64,000 bases of DNA, from positions 30,377-94,376 of the forward strand of contig JBHIBD010000001.1 in NCBI GenBank assembly GCA_046758865.1, read 5' to 3'. The stretch is from JBHIBD01 sp046758865 (GTDB lineage Bacteria > Planctomycetota > Brocadiia > Brocadiales > Bathyanammoxibiaceae). Below, piece after piece: positions 49,210 through 58,407 of this stretch (position 1 is its first letter; the number at the start of each line of letters is the position of its first letter). A program made the position numbers and the translations under genes. The notes below the pieces were generated by a model. That model saw only the letters and a list, made by a program, of their open reading frames with translations. It made no database searches and was not told the origin of the DNA.

Positions 49210-50111
49210 GCCTCTACATCTGCTACTGTAGAGAAAGAACCTTCAGCATGGGCAAGTTCCAATATCTTTCTTGCCAGGAGAACGTTAAGGGAATGTCCAG
49301 AACGTGTGCCAACAACCCGCGCCCTCAGCACCATTCCCGTTAGACAGAGATCTCCAACCATGTCAAGGAGCTTGTGCCTGACACTCTCATTGACAAAGCG
49401 AAGGGTGGCTTGATTTCTGTTGATTGGTGTGAAAGCTGTACCGTCCTCGTTTACCAGAAAACAGTTTTCTTCTGTAACACCTTTTCCGAACCCAAGCTTT
49501 ACAAATTCTTCCACACCGCTTGACAGACAAAAGGTCCTAGCGGGGGCAATCTGTTCGGAAAAAGTATCTTCCGTAACAGACAAGGTATATGACTGTCTAA
49601 GCGCCGACCGGTCCCCAAAATCCAGGTGGTAGGAGAGCTCCAGGCCTTTGTCATACGGAAGGGCAATGATACTTGCTCCATCGTCTTCCAAGGTAATGGT
49701 GCGCCAAAGGGTGAAAATGTGCCTCGGGGCATTCTGGTCGACTACCCCAGCTTCTTTAATTAATCGTACAAAGACTAAAGAGCTGCCGTCCCCGGCGGGC
49801 ACCTCTTTACCCGTTATCTCTACCAAAAGATTGTCAATGCCCAAGCCAAACACTGATGCCATAAAATGCTCAACGCCCTCTACCTCTGCCCCGTCTCTAA
49901 CCAACAAGATACGCCTCGTGTGGTCCTCAACATAATCCACACTAGCAGGTATAGGGGGAGAGCCAGGGAGGTCCACCCTCTGGAATTGTATGCCTGTGTT
50001 GGGGGGCTGAGGCCTTAACTTTATGGAGACCTCCTGACCATGAAAAAGGCCACGGCCATGGTACTCTATTTCGCGCCCTATAGTTCTCTGCCCTCGGTGC
50101 AACTTTGTCAC
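49206..50111 (-). CDS. lpxC: UDP-3-O-acyl-N-acetylglucosamine deacetylase
   Basis: LpxC performs the committed step of lipid A synthesis. The 301-residue zinc enzyme has the ligand and catalytic residues in place: EHFMASV (His82), FVNESVRHKLLDMVGDL (His246 and Asp250) and SGHSLN (His273). It starts with GTG at 50111. It is not fused to FabZ, unlike in some phyla. The start overlaps the stop of the skp-like gene by four bases. Confidence 0.95.
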   Translation of the reverse strand: MTKLHRGQRTIGREIEYHGRGLFHGQEVSIKLRPQPPNTGIQFQRVDLPGSPPIPASVDYVEDHTRRILLVRDGAEVEGVEHFMASVFGLGIDNLLVEITGKEVPAGDGSSLVFVRLIKEAGVVDQNAPRHIFTLWRTITLEDDGASIIALPYDKGLELSYHLDFGDRSALRQSYTLSVTEDTFSEQIAPARTFCLSSGVEEFVKLGFGKGVTEENCFLVNEDGTAFTPINRNQATLRFVNESVRHKLLDMVGDLCLTGMVLRARVVGTRSGHSLNVLLARKILELAHAEGSFSTVADVEA

Positions 50112-50677
50112 CCGGCATACTTCTCGTTTAAGTAATCAATTACCATGTCAGTAATGTCCACGACATCGGAATAATAGAGAACCGTACCCATCCCTATCTT
50201 GAGCCTTAATTCCAGAAGATCTGCACTCTTTGGCTCGATAACCTCCTTCTTCAATATGAGATCGAACCCCTGTTCTCTCCCTATTTCTTCTATTGCGCCA
50301 CTTATGTCATTATAGAGTTCTTCATAGAACTCCTTTTCCTTCGCGCCAAGGTTCTTCCTGGCAACTTCTTCTTCTAGCTGGAGGTAAAGCAGCTTCTTTT
50401 CCAACTCAACTTCCTTTTCCTTCCTGGCCTCGCTGCCTCTCTCCAGGAGCTGGATCTCCTCCCTCAGACCTACCAGGTTGTCCTGTTTATCCCTGAGAAG
50501 GTCCTCTTCCCCGGCCCTTAATTCCTTAAAGCTCTCCTCCAGCTCTGCCCTCTTCTCGTAGTTCTCAAAAACTTGGTTAAGATTCACCACGCCTATTTGG
50601 AGTTCCTCTGCAGACACAACAGCAGGTAAAGCAATAATCACTGCAGAAAGTACAAACATAAGTTTGCCTAACTTCAT
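50108..50677 (-). CDS. OmpH/Skp-family periplasmic chaperone
   Basis: From ATG at 50677 the protein has 189 residues, with a signal peptide (MFVLSAVIIALPAVVSA) and a mature start EELQIGVVNLNQVFENYEKR. A long charged, coiled-coil-rich helix section follows, characteristic of Skp (a trimeric chaperone of outer-membrane proteins). A further in-frame ATG at 50722 would overlap bamA by 14 bases and put 15 hydrophilic residues before the signal, so I reject it. An AAGGG site lies close upstream of the chosen start. It lies between bamA and lpxC, as in many Gram-negatives. Confidence 0.9.
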   Translation of the reverse strand: MKLGKLMFVLSAVIIALPAVVSAEELQIGVVNLNQVFENYEKRAELEESFKELRAGEEDLLRDKQDNLVGLREEIQLLERGSEARKEKEVELEKKLLYLQLEEEVARKNLGAKEKEFYEELYNDISGAIEEIGREQGFDLILKKEVIEPKSADLLELRLKIGMGTVLYYSDVVDITDMVIDYLNEKYAG

Positions 50678-50708
50678 TGGCCCTTTTCCTTTCCAAAATT
50701 TCTTATTT

Positions 50709-53063
50709 CTAGAATCCACCACCGCCGACGTTAATACTTATAGTCTTGGTATCATCCCCTGATTCCTTCATGATAGGGATACCAACATCTAATCCTACAC
50801 TCATACGCCCAAAGAAGGGTAGAGTAAACCGAACGCCGGCACCCACAGCTACTCGCATATTGTCTAAACCAATGTCACTCGCATCTTCATCCGCTTTACC
50901 GGCATCTATAAAGACAACTCCCCTAAGAAAATTTTTATAAATAGGAAAAGCATCTTCAACACCAAAAAGTACGAGCGACTCTCCACCCACTTGTTCATCT
51001 GTCACCGGGTCTGTTGGTGCAACACCACGAAAATCAAAACCCCTGATAGAGCCGGTACCTCCGGCAAAAAACCGCTCAAAGATGGGGACCGGCTCATCCG
51101 AAGTCGAATCCACTCTGCCAAGGGTAGCCCTGACATTCAATATGTGAGCCCCCCACCATTCCGGCTCAAATATCTTATAATATTTTTTCGCTGATATAGT
51201 AAATCTGAGTATATCAACGTCTATACCAGATCCCTCGATGCTGGCGTCCACTAGGTGGCCTCTTTGGGGAAACATTGGATTGTTTCGTGTGTCCCAGACA
51301 GCCCTTAGTTCGGCGCCGAACTTCTTCCTTGACCCCAGCAAATCTTTCACCACCTGGGGTGCATCAAAGTCCACATCCTGTACCTCAATATCCTGAAATT
51401 CCGGAGTAAGGGAGATGCTAAGGTTGGGTCTTAGCATCCTCCCTATTGAGAAACGAAATCCCCTCCTCTCCTCGTCATAATCTTCTCTAACCCTCGTGAA
51501 AAAGAAGGCACTTGTCCCGGCAGAATAGACCGAATCATAAATAGAGGGATTGCTCAGAGAGACAATAGCTTGAGTTCGCAGCAACCCTGGACTTAATGTT
51601 ATGTTAAACACATGGCCCGCACCTCTAAAGGCATCGCCTGCCCAAAAATCGTGCATATTTTTGGGAGGGTCCAAGATATTAAAGTTCTTGTCGGTATAGG
51701 AAATGTCTCCAAAGAACCCGGAATTCACTCCAAACCCGCCGCCAAACCGTAATAAACCTGTCCGCCCCTCCTTCACCTCTGTGATGATGTTGGCCCGGCC
51801 CGGGCGTGAGCCCGGCTCACTAAGCATGTTTACTGGCATCGGCGACTGCCGTTCAAAGTACCCGGTTGCTATTAATCTCTCGTGGCTCTCTCGAATCTTT
51901 ACGCTATCAAACCTCTCACCAGGAAAGAATGATAGTTCCCTCCTTATAACATTGTCTCTGGTCTTTTCATTACCTCTTATCTTGATTTCTTCTATAAGGA
52001 GCCTCTCTCCCTCGTTTACCTCATATATCACATCCACCCTCGCCGCCACGGGGCTGAAGATCCGCTTGGGAATCACCCTAGCATTGACAAAGCCCTGCTC
52101 ACCGTAGTGTATTCTAACGTTTCTGGCGTCCTCCTCCATAACTGGTGGCAGGAATGGTCCACCTGTATAAAGTGTCATCTCGGCAAGAAGTTCAGCAGTA
52201 GAGAAGAGCTTATTGCCTTTAATCGCTATCCTGCTTACAAAGTACCTCTCTCCTTCCTCTATCAAGAAGGTGACAAAGATGTCTGTCTTGTCTTTGCTAT
52301 AAGTCAATCGCCCTTCTACTCTTACATCTAACCACCCCTTGTCTACATAAAATTCCCTTAACCTCTCCTTGTCCTCATCGAATTTTTCTCTGTCAAAGAC
52401 GCCTTTGAAGACGAGCCTTGGGAAGCGTCTTTTACGGGTCTTTACCTGCTTCCTGAGCTTTTTCTCGCTGAACGACTTGTTGCCCTCAAATAATACCCTT
52501 TTTATGGTTGCCTTGGGGCCCTCCTTTATCACATAGACGACCTCTACCTCACCATCAGACCTACTGAGTCTACTACTGACCTTTGCAAATTGAAATCCTT
52601 CTTTTAGATAGATGGCCTTTATTCTTTCCTCACCCAGTTTGACCAGGTAATGTTTTAGGTAATCTCTCTGTCTAAATTCAAGGACACCTTCGAGCTTGCT
52701 GCTCTTTACCTTATCATTACCCTCAAATACAATGGCTGTAATTACCGGCCTCTCAGTCACCAAAAAAGTGAGTTTAAGACCGTCTTCAATATCTTCTAAA
52801 ACCACTTCCACATTATCAAAGTATCCCATGGCCCATATACTTGAGACGTCCTGCGATACCATCTCTGGATTATATGGGTCACCTTCCCTCAGTCTTATCG
52901 ACCCCTTTATTGCCGCCGTGCCTATACGTTTATTGCCCTTTATCTCTATCTTTCTTATAATTCTACCTTTTTCCGCCTCTTGGGCCTGAACTGCAGCCCC
53001 ATATGCTAGAAAAAAGACAAATACAGAAGTAATGACAAGGTTCCAAACCCTGGGATAAGCCAT
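50709..53063 (-). CDS. bamA: Outer membrane protein assembly factor BamA
   Basis: The 784-residue protein has a signal peptide (VWNLVITSVFVFFLAYGAAVQA). Five POTRA domains cover about residues 30-370, each marked by IEIKGNKRI, VFEGNDKVKSSKLEG, VLFEGNKSFSEKKL, IAIKGNKLFSTAEL and IKIRGNEKTRDNVI. The C-terminal beta-barrel (about 440-784) contains the conserved GTGSIRGFDFRG (VRGF-type lid motif). It inserts beta-barrel proteins into the outer membrane. Length and domain count are normal. Confidence 0.96.
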   Translation of the reverse strand: MAYPRVWNLVITSVFVFFLAYGAAVQAQEAEKGRIIRKIEIKGNKRIGTAAIKGSIRLREGDPYNPEMVSQDVSSIWAMGYFDNVEVVLEDIEDGLKLTFLVTERPVITAIVFEGNDKVKSSKLEGVLEFRQRDYLKHYLVKLGEERIKAIYLKEGFQFAKVSSRLSRSDGEVEVVYVIKEGPKATIKRVLFEGNKSFSEKKLRKQVKTRKRRFPRLVFKGVFDREKFDEDKERLREFYVDKGWLDVRVEGRLTYSKDKTDIFVTFLIEEGERYFVSRIAIKGNKLFSTAELLAEMTLYTGGPFLPPVMEEDARNVRIHYGEQGFVNARVIPKRIFSPVAARVDVIYEVNEGERLLIEEIKIRGNEKTRDNVIRRELSFFPGERFDSVKIRESHERLIATGYFERQSPMPVNMLSEPGSRPGRANIITEVKEGRTGLLRFGGGFGVNSGFFGDISYTDKNFNILDPPKNMHDFWAGDAFRGAGHVFNITLSPGLLRTQAIVSLSNPSIYDSVYSAGTSAFFFTRVREDYDEERRGFRFSIGRMLRPNLSISLTPEFQDIEVQDVDFDAPQVVKDLLGSRKKFGAELRAVWDTRNNPMFPQRGHLVDASIEGSGIDVDILRFTISAKKYYKIFEPEWWGAHILNVRATLGRVDSTSDEPVPIFERFFAGGTGSIRGFDFRGVAPTDPVTDEQVGGESLVLFGVEDAFPIYKNFLRGVVFIDAGKADEDASDIGLDNMRVAVGAGVRFTLPFFGRMSVGLDVGIPIMKESGDDTKTISINVGGGGF

Positions 53064-53075
53064 CCCATGCTTTCT

Positions 53076-54416
53076 TCAATAACCCTCTTCCTGGATATTG
53101 GCTGGACTCTCAAAACGCATGTACTCATTAAGGAAAACAAGCTTCACATTGCCAGTAGGGCCGTTTCTCTGTTTAGCTATTATCACCTCCGCATCTTTTG
53201 GATTCTTGTTCGGGTCATAGTACCCCTCACGATGAAGAAGCAACACAAGGTCAGCGTCCTGCTCAATGGACCCAGATTCCCTGAGGTCGGACATCCGTGG
53301 CCTACGATCCTCCCGCATTTCCACAGCACGATTAAGCTGAGATACGGCTATGACCGGGACGTCCAACTCCATGGCCAGGGACTTCAGCCCTCTGGAGATC
53401 ATAGATATCTCCTGCTGACGATTCTCTGCACCCGGGGAGTCCATGAGCTGGAGATAATCCACTACCACTAACTTTATGTCGTTCTGGGCCTTCAGGCGTC
53501 GTGCCTTTGCTCTAAGGGCCATTATGGATAGCCCCGGGGCGTCATCAATAAATATCTTGGCCGGCGAAAGTATGTCAGCGGCAACGGTAAGTTTGGGCCA
53601 CTCTTCAGGAGGTATTCCACCCTTACGCACTTTGTGGGTGTTGAGCCGGGCGTAGGCACAGAGCATGTTCTGTGCTATCTGCTGCGCAGACATCTCAAGG
53701 GAAAACAGCACCACAGGCAGCTTCTCCAGTGTACCTACATGCTGGACTATATTCATAACAAAGCTCGACTTGCCCATACTCGGCCTACCCGCCACCACAA
53801 TAAGTTGAGAGGGTTGGAGCCCGCAGGTCAGGTCATTGAGGTCGTAAAAACCCGTGTCCAGACCCGTGAGCCTATTCTTCCTATCACTTATATTTTCCAG
53901 TCTCGGCCAGATTTGGTCCAGCAGGTCGTGGATGTGTACAGTAGTGGATGCGTATTTCCTTTCTGCAACGTCAAATATTAGCTTTTCTGATTTATCCAGT
54001 AGCGAATCAAGGTCCTCCCTATTCTCGTAGGTATCTTTCTGTATCTTTACAGCAGCTTCAACAAGGCCCCTCCTTATTGCGTTGTCTCGTATAAGACGAG
54101 CGTAGTACTCAGCGTTTGCTACTGCAGGTACAGCTTCTTCCAGCTCCAACAGGTAATCCCGCCCCCCTACCTTCTCCAGGCATCCACGCCTTTCAAGCTC
54201 ATCCTTCAGGAGAACTAGGTCCACGGCCTGATTTTTGTCGTAAAGCTCAACGATGACCCGAAAGACTTCTTGGTGGGCAGTCTTATAGAAACTGTCCTTT
54301 GAAAGGTATTGCAGGGCCGTATCTATAACTGCATTGTCAAGAAGCATGGCCCCCAGAAGGCTGACCTCAGCATCGAGACTTTGAGGCGGCATCCTTTCTA
54401 AAGTTTGCACTGCCAT
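53076..54416 (-). CDS. dnaB: Replicative DNA helicase
   Basis: The 446-residue protein has the DnaB N-terminal domain (PQSLDAEVSLLGAMLLDNAV) and a RecA-like helicase core with Walker A GRPSMGKSSF (210-219), ELDVPVIAVSQLNRAVEMRE and the SGSIEQDADLVLLLHRE arginine-finger region. It unwinds DNA at the fork with ATP. It lies between bamA and rplI; the rpsF-ssb-rpsR-rplI-dnaB run is a common bacterial order. No intein is inserted. Confidence 0.97.
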   Translation of the reverse strand: MAVQTLERMPPQSLDAEVSLLGAMLLDNAVIDTALQYLSKDSFYKTAHQEVFRVIVELYDKNQAVDLVLLKDELERRGCLEKVGGRDYLLELEEAVPAVANAEYYARLIRDNAIRRGLVEAAVKIQKDTYENREDLDSLLDKSEKLIFDVAERKYASTTVHIHDLLDQIWPRLENISDRKNRLTGLDTGFYDLNDLTCGLQPSQLIVVAGRPSMGKSSFVMNIVQHVGTLEKLPVVLFSLEMSAQQIAQNMLCAYARLNTHKVRKGGIPPEEWPKLTVAADILSPAKIFIDDAPGLSIMALRAKARRLKAQNDIKLVVVDYLQLMDSPGAENRQQEISMISRGLKSLAMELDVPVIAVSQLNRAVEMREDRRPRMSDLRESGSIEQDADLVLLLHREGYYDPNKNPKDAEVIIAKQRNGPTGNVKLVFLNEYMRFESPANIQEEGY

Positions 54417-54458
54417 AAGCCTCCTCCTTATTTAGAAATTTCACATCCCGCATGGACC

Positions 54459-54905
54459 CTATTCCTCTCCCACCACAAAGAGCTTAACTTGAGTCTTTAT
54501 TCCTGGATAAAGGTCAAGGGTTACATCGTAAGTACCGCACTCCTTTATATGCTCCTCCAGGCACACAGAGTTCTCGTCCACAGGATAGCCCCTGCGGGTG
54601 AGCTCTTCGGCAATATCGGCAGGGGCAACCGAACCAAAGAGACGGCCCTCTTCATTCGCTTTGGCGGCAATACTAAACTCAAACCCTGTGAGCTCTCCCA
54701 CCAGTTTGCTCAGCCCCTCTTTAGCAAGTTTCTCCTTTAGTGTCTCTTTCCTTTTCCTTATCCCCGCTTCCTTGACATTGGCAGGGGTTACTGTAGTAGC
54801 CATCCCCTTGGGGAAGAGAAAGTTCCTGGCATATCCATCCGCCACAGCTACTATGTCACCCACCCTTCCCAGCTTTTCCACGTTCTTTCTAAGCAGCACC
54901 TTCAT
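54459..54905 (-). CDS. rplI: 50S ribosomal protein L9
   Basis: The 148-residue protein begins MKVLLRKNVEKLGRVGDIVAV and contains the DGYARNFLFPKGMA signature of L9. A long connecting helix (EAGIRKRKETLKEKLAKEGL) and the C-terminal domain (LFGSVAPADIAEELTRRGYPV) follow. Length is normal. Confidence 0.96.
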   Translation of the reverse strand: MKVLLRKNVEKLGRVGDIVAVADGYARNFLFPKGMATTVTPANVKEAGIRKRKETLKEKLAKEGLSKLVGELTGFEFSIAAKANEEGRLFGSVAPADIAEELTRRGYPVDENSVCLEEHIKECGTYDVTLDLYPGIKTQVKLFVVGEE

Positions 54906-54923
54906 AGAAATACCTTCAAAAGG

Positions 54924-55166
54924 CTAATCCACATAAGGAAGCAAGGCCATGTACCGTGCCCTCTTCACAGCTATTTTGGTCGAACGCTGGTGCGTAGCAC
55001 AGGTGCCTGTGCGTTTACGAGAAAGCATCTTTCCCTGTATAGCTACAAGTTTCTGGATGTTGGACAGGTCTTTATAGTCCACATCCCCCATCTTCATTCT
55101 GCAGAATCGACATTTCCTTGAGTATACATACTTCCTCTTAAATACTTTAGTTGTTTCACGTGCCAT
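54924..55166 (-). CDS. rpsR: 30S ribosomal protein S18
   Basis: The 80-residue protein has the S18 core (VDYKDLSNIQKLVAIQGKML and AVKRARYMALLPYV). Two cysteine pairs (CRFC, and GTCATH) mark a zinc-ribbon-type C+ form that has kept its metal site. It begins directly after ssb's stop. Confidence 0.95.
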   Translation of the reverse strand: MARETTKVFKRKYVYSRKCRFCRMKMGDVDYKDLSNIQKLVAIQGKMLSRKRTGTCATHQRSTKIAVKRARYMALLPYVD

Positions 55167-55595
55167 CTAAAAAGGTATCTCCTCCTCACTAATGTCCCCA
55201 CTAACGCCTTTTGTCGTGGAGCTCTTGTCTCCTCGAACTGTGTCAGAAGGCCCACTCCGCTTCCTAGCCTGCCCAATAAACTGAAAGTCATCGGCCACCA
55301 CCCTCAAGATACTCCGCTTCTGGCCTTCTTGGGTCTCCCACTGTCTTAACTGAAGGCGACCCTCTATAAATATTGGGTTGCCCTTGGAAAAGTACTCACT
55401 GATAATCTCGGCCCTTTTTCCAAACATGCTTACATCCACGAAACATACATCTTCTCTCTGTTCTCCACTGGGGGTAGTCCAGTTTCTTGATACAGCTACA
55501 CCAAAACTAGTTACTGCTGTACCGTTCTGGGTATAGCGAAGTTCAGGGTCTCTGGTTAAATTGCCCATCAGAAATACTTTATTGAGACTGGCCAT
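55167..55595 (-). CDS. ssb: Single-stranded DNA-binding protein
   Basis: The 142-residue protein has the OB-fold start LNKVFLMGNLTRDPELRYTQ and FGVAVSRNWTT, GKRAEIISEYFSKGNPIFIE, and WETQEGQKRSILRVVADD. A flexible linker and the acidic tip EEEIPF follow, the protein-partner-binding end of SSB. It lies between rpsF and rpsR. Confidence 0.96.
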   Translation of the reverse strand: MASLNKVFLMGNLTRDPELRYTQNGTAVTSFGVAVSRNWTTPSGEQREDVCFVDVSMFGKRAEIISEYFSKGNPIFIEGRLQLRQWETQEGQKRSILRVVADDFQFIGQARKRSGPSDTVRGDKSSTTKGVSGDISEEEIPF

Positions 55596-55627
55596 AACTC
55601 GTCTCCTTAGAAATTATTCTTTAATAC

Positions 55628-56011
55628 TCATTCTTTAGCGGCTGCCTCTTCAGTCCCCTCGGTGGACTTCCCCTTTTCGTCAGCGCGTAACGACTCCTCC
55701 ACAGGCCCTTCCGCAGCCGGCTCCGGTCTTTTCTCAACCTTCAGTATTAAACACCTTAAAATGGCATCAGACAGTTGACAGTCCCGTCTTATATCGGTAA
55801 TTGCGCCAGCAGGTGCATCAAAATAGACTAGCATGTAGGTCCCTCTCTTGTGCCCATCTATACGGTAGGCAAGCTTTCTCTCAGCCCACTTCTCTGTACT
55901 GAGCACCCTAGCGTTCCCCTTCTTCAAGATGCCATGAACATGCTCTACCACTTTATCCCAATCACTGGTCCTTGCGTTGTCTATCAAAAACATCGCTTCG
56001 TAGGTCTTCAA
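55628..56011 (-). CDS. rpsF: 30S ribosomal protein S6
   Basis: The S6 core reads KTYEAMFLIDNARTSDWDKV, RVLSTEKWAERKLAYRIDG and RGTYMLVYFDAPAG, then an unusual Glu/Ala-rich tail of about 35 residues. The frame is open to GTG at 56023, but that codon overlaps the AAGGAGG ribosome-binding site (56029-56023). TTG at 56011 is 11 bases after that site and gives a normal S6 N-terminus, so I use it (127 residues). Acidic S6 tails occur in several phyla. Confidence 0.92.
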   Translation of the reverse strand: MKTYEAMFLIDNARTSDWDKVVEHVHGILKKGNARVLSTEKWAERKLAYRIDGHKRGTYMLVYFDAPAGAITDIRRDCQLSDAILRCLILKVEKRPEPAAEGPVEESLRADEKGKSTEGTEEAAAKE

Positions 56012-56106
56012 ACCCTTAAGCACCTCCTTACATAGGCCTCGTCATTAATATTACTACACAGACACATGCCACGCAGGGTAAGAAAGTCTATTTGCTACCA
56101 AAAAAA

Positions 56107-56661
56107 CTAATTGTACTTTTTCATACACTGCTCTACACCGCTACGCGCCCATTCAATAACGGCCTCACAGGCCGTTTCCAACGCCTCCTTGATTACCCTT
56201 TCTTCCTCTTTAGGAAATGGCGCTAGTACATATTCCCTTGCCTCACCATGGGGTGGAAGTCCGACGCCTATCCTCAACCGAGGGAACTCGTTGCCGCCCA
56301 GGCCAGCAATAATAGACTCCAGGCCCTTGTGTCCTCCACTAGAGCCCCTTCTCCTTATCCTGAGCCTGCCTAAAGGCAGATTGATGTCGTCACAGATTAC
56401 CATTAAAGAGTCCGCACTGCAAGCGTAATGCTTGAGTATCCTTTTGACTGAGAGGCCACTCTGATTCACGTACGTCAGTGGTTTTACCAAAACAAGTCTG
56501 TCGGCATCAAGAGACACTTCCCCAACAAGGGACCTAAACCGCCGCCTACTTACCTCTACACCAAAACGTCCTGCCAACCTATCAACTACCATACACCCTA
56601 GATTGTGCCTCGTTTTAGCATATCTTTCCCCTGGATTTCCCAAACCTATAAGGATCTTCAT
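56107..56661 (-). CDS. pth: Peptidyl-tRNA hydrolase
   Basis: The 184-residue enzyme frees tRNA from stalled peptidyl-tRNA. It has the catalytic-region motifs IGLGNPGERYAKTRHNLG, KPLTYVNQSGLSV and VICDDINLPLGRLRIRRRGS, and a SGGHKGLESI stretch. ATG at 56661 is preferred over the in-frame TTG at 56664. It lies downstream of rplY, the usual neighbour order. Confidence 0.95.
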   Translation of the reverse strand: MKILIGLGNPGERYAKTRHNLGCMVVDRLAGRFGVEVSRRRFRSLVGEVSLDADRLVLVKPLTYVNQSGLSVKRILKHYACSADSLMVICDDINLPLGRLRIRRRGSSGGHKGLESIIAGLGGNEFPRLRIGVGLPPHGEAREYVLAPFPKEEERVIKEALETACEAVIEWARSGVEQCMKKYN

Positions 56662-56671
56662 CAAAAGGGTC

Positions 56672-57331
56672 TTACGACTTTTTTTCCTTTTCTTCCTCTT
56701 CTTCCCCTTCCTTAGCCTTCTTTGTAATCACCTCTGGTTCTTTAGCCAACTTCTCCTCTTCAGCGGGTGCTGCCTCTTCCTCCACTGCCAACAACTTCAC
56801 CTGTGCCACTGTAGCATCCAGGTCATCATGAACCACTTTGACACCAGAAGGGAGCACCAAGTCCTTCAACGCCAAACGTTCCCCAACGTCAAGCTTGGAT
56901 ACATCCGTAGCGAGCTTATCTGGTATCGCTGTAGGCAAACACTTTACATAGACCGCCCTTACCATTTGCTCTAGTACACCGCCCTTCGTCGCACCAACCG
57001 GGGTGCCACGTAGCTCTATAGAGACCTCTAAGGTCACTTCTTCATCCATGGCCACACGGATGAAATCGGCATGAAGCACTTTACTGCCAAAGGTGTCATA
57101 CTGCATTTCCTTCAGAAGTGCATTTTGCTCATTGTTATCCCAGTGAATACGGAACATCTTTACACCTGTTTGCAGGGCTGTCTCAAAATCCTTCTCCGGA
57201 ATAGAAAGAGGAAGTGTATCTTCTTTGTGCCCATAGAGGATAGCCGGTACTTTACCCTCTCTCCTTAACCTGCGAACAGCGCGCGTTCCCAGTTGAGCCC
57301 TTCTCTCTGCCTGCAAAACAGGATTTTCCAT
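56672..57331 (-). CDS. rplY: 50S ribosomal protein L25 (Ctc form)
   Basis: The 219-residue protein is the long Ctc form of L25 (5S rRNA binding). The N-terminal L25 domain has RRAQLGTRAVRRLRREGKVPAILYG and HADFIRV, followed by the C-terminal TL5-type domain. A strongly charged Glu/Lys tail ends it (VITKKAKEGEEEEEKEKKS). Length is typical for Ctc proteins. Confidence 0.95.
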   Translation of the reverse strand: MENPVLQAERRAQLGTRAVRRLRREGKVPAILYGHKEDTLPLSIPEKDFETALQTGVKMFRIHWDNNEQNALLKEMQYDTFGSKVLHADFIRVAMDEEVTLEVSIELRGTPVGATKGGVLEQMVRAVYVKCLPTAIPDKLATDVSKLDVGERLALKDLVLPSGVKVVHDDLDATVAQVKLLAVEEEAAPAEEEKLAKEPEVITKKAKEGEEEEEKEKKS

Positions 57332-57356
57332 TTACTCCTACCTCCCCTCTCACCGT

Positions 57357-58325
57357 CTATACAAACAATGCACTAACAGACTCATTGGTGTGTATCCTCC
57401 TGATAGCCTCACCCAACAGCTCCGATATGGAAAGCACTGTAATCCTCTCTCCTAACGGCTTTGCCCTTCCGTCGAGTGGAATGGTATCTGTAACCGCCAC
57501 TTCCTTGATGGGTGCCCCTGCAAGTTTCTCGGCTGCCCCACCGCAGAGCACAGCGTGGGTTGTGCCAACGTATATGTCATTTGCACCCTTATCCTTAAGC
57601 ACCCTCGCGGCCTGAACTATGGAGCCACCTGTGGCTATTATGTCGTCTATCATAATCACATTTTTACCCGCTACATCGCCTATCACAAACCCCACCTCTG
57701 TCTCCTCGGGGCCCACCCTGCGTTTATCTACCACTGCCATCTTTATATGAAGCTTCCTTGAGTACGCCTTGGCGATCTTTAGCCCGCCCACGTCTGGCGA
57801 CACTACCATTGCGTCGGGCAGGTTTAACGATCTATAATGCTCACAAAGCACCGGAAATGCGTAAATATGGTCTACCGGTATGTCAAAGAACCCCTGGATC
57901 TGCGCCGCATGGAGGTCCATGGCTAACACCCTATCCACACCGGCCTCGCTGATGAGGTTTGCCACCAGTTTGGCCGTTATAGGCACTCGACCCTCATCTT
58001 TTCTGTCCTTTCTGGCGTAGCCATAGTAGGGTATTACCGCTGTAACCCTTGCAGCAGAGGCCCTCCTGACACAGTCTATAAGTACCAAAAGCTCCATTAT
58101 GTTTTCGTTCACCGGCGGACACACCGACTGCACCACGAAAACATCCGCCCCCCTTATATCCTCATTTATTTTCAAGTCTATCTCACCGTCAGGAAAGCGG
58201 CCTACGTAGGCATCTCCAAGCGGGATACTAAGGTAATCGCACATCTTATGGGCCAGGTCTGGATTAGAATTACCAGTAAAAACCCTTAGATTATTCAGAC
58301 CTTCAATAAGTGTCTTTTGGTCCAT
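57357..58325 (-). CDS. prs: Ribose-phosphate pyrophosphokinase
   Basis: The 322-residue PRPP synthetase has VFTGNSNPDLAHKMCDYL, RFPDGEIDLKINEDIRGADVF with VVQS, YYGYARKDRKDEGRVPITAKL, and the PRPP-binding loop VIMIDDIIATGGSI. The flexible loop VSPDVGGLKIAKAYSRKL is present. Length is standard. It lies between rplY and the GlmU-like gene, again a common order. Confidence 0.96.
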   Translation of the reverse strand: MDQKTLIEGLNNLRVFTGNSNPDLAHKMCDYLSIPLGDAYVGRFPDGEIDLKINEDIRGADVFVVQSVCPPVNENIMELLVLIDCVRRASAARVTAVIPYYGYARKDRKDEGRVPITAKLVANLISEAGVDRVLAMDLHAAQIQGFFDIPVDHIYAFPVLCEHYRSLNLPDAMVVSPDVGGLKIAKAYSRKLHIKMAVVDKRRVGPEETEVGFVIGDVAGKNVIMIDDIIATGGSIVQAARVLKDKGANDIYVGTTHAVLCGGAAEKLAGAPIKEVAVTDTIPLDGRAKPLGERITVLSISELLGEAIRRIHTNESVSALFV

Positions 58326-58407
58326 CCTCTATTTACCTCGGATTCTCAGTAAAATTCCCCCTCACACCACTAGTAACCTAAGACCACTCTCTTGAAGACA
58401 CTGATAA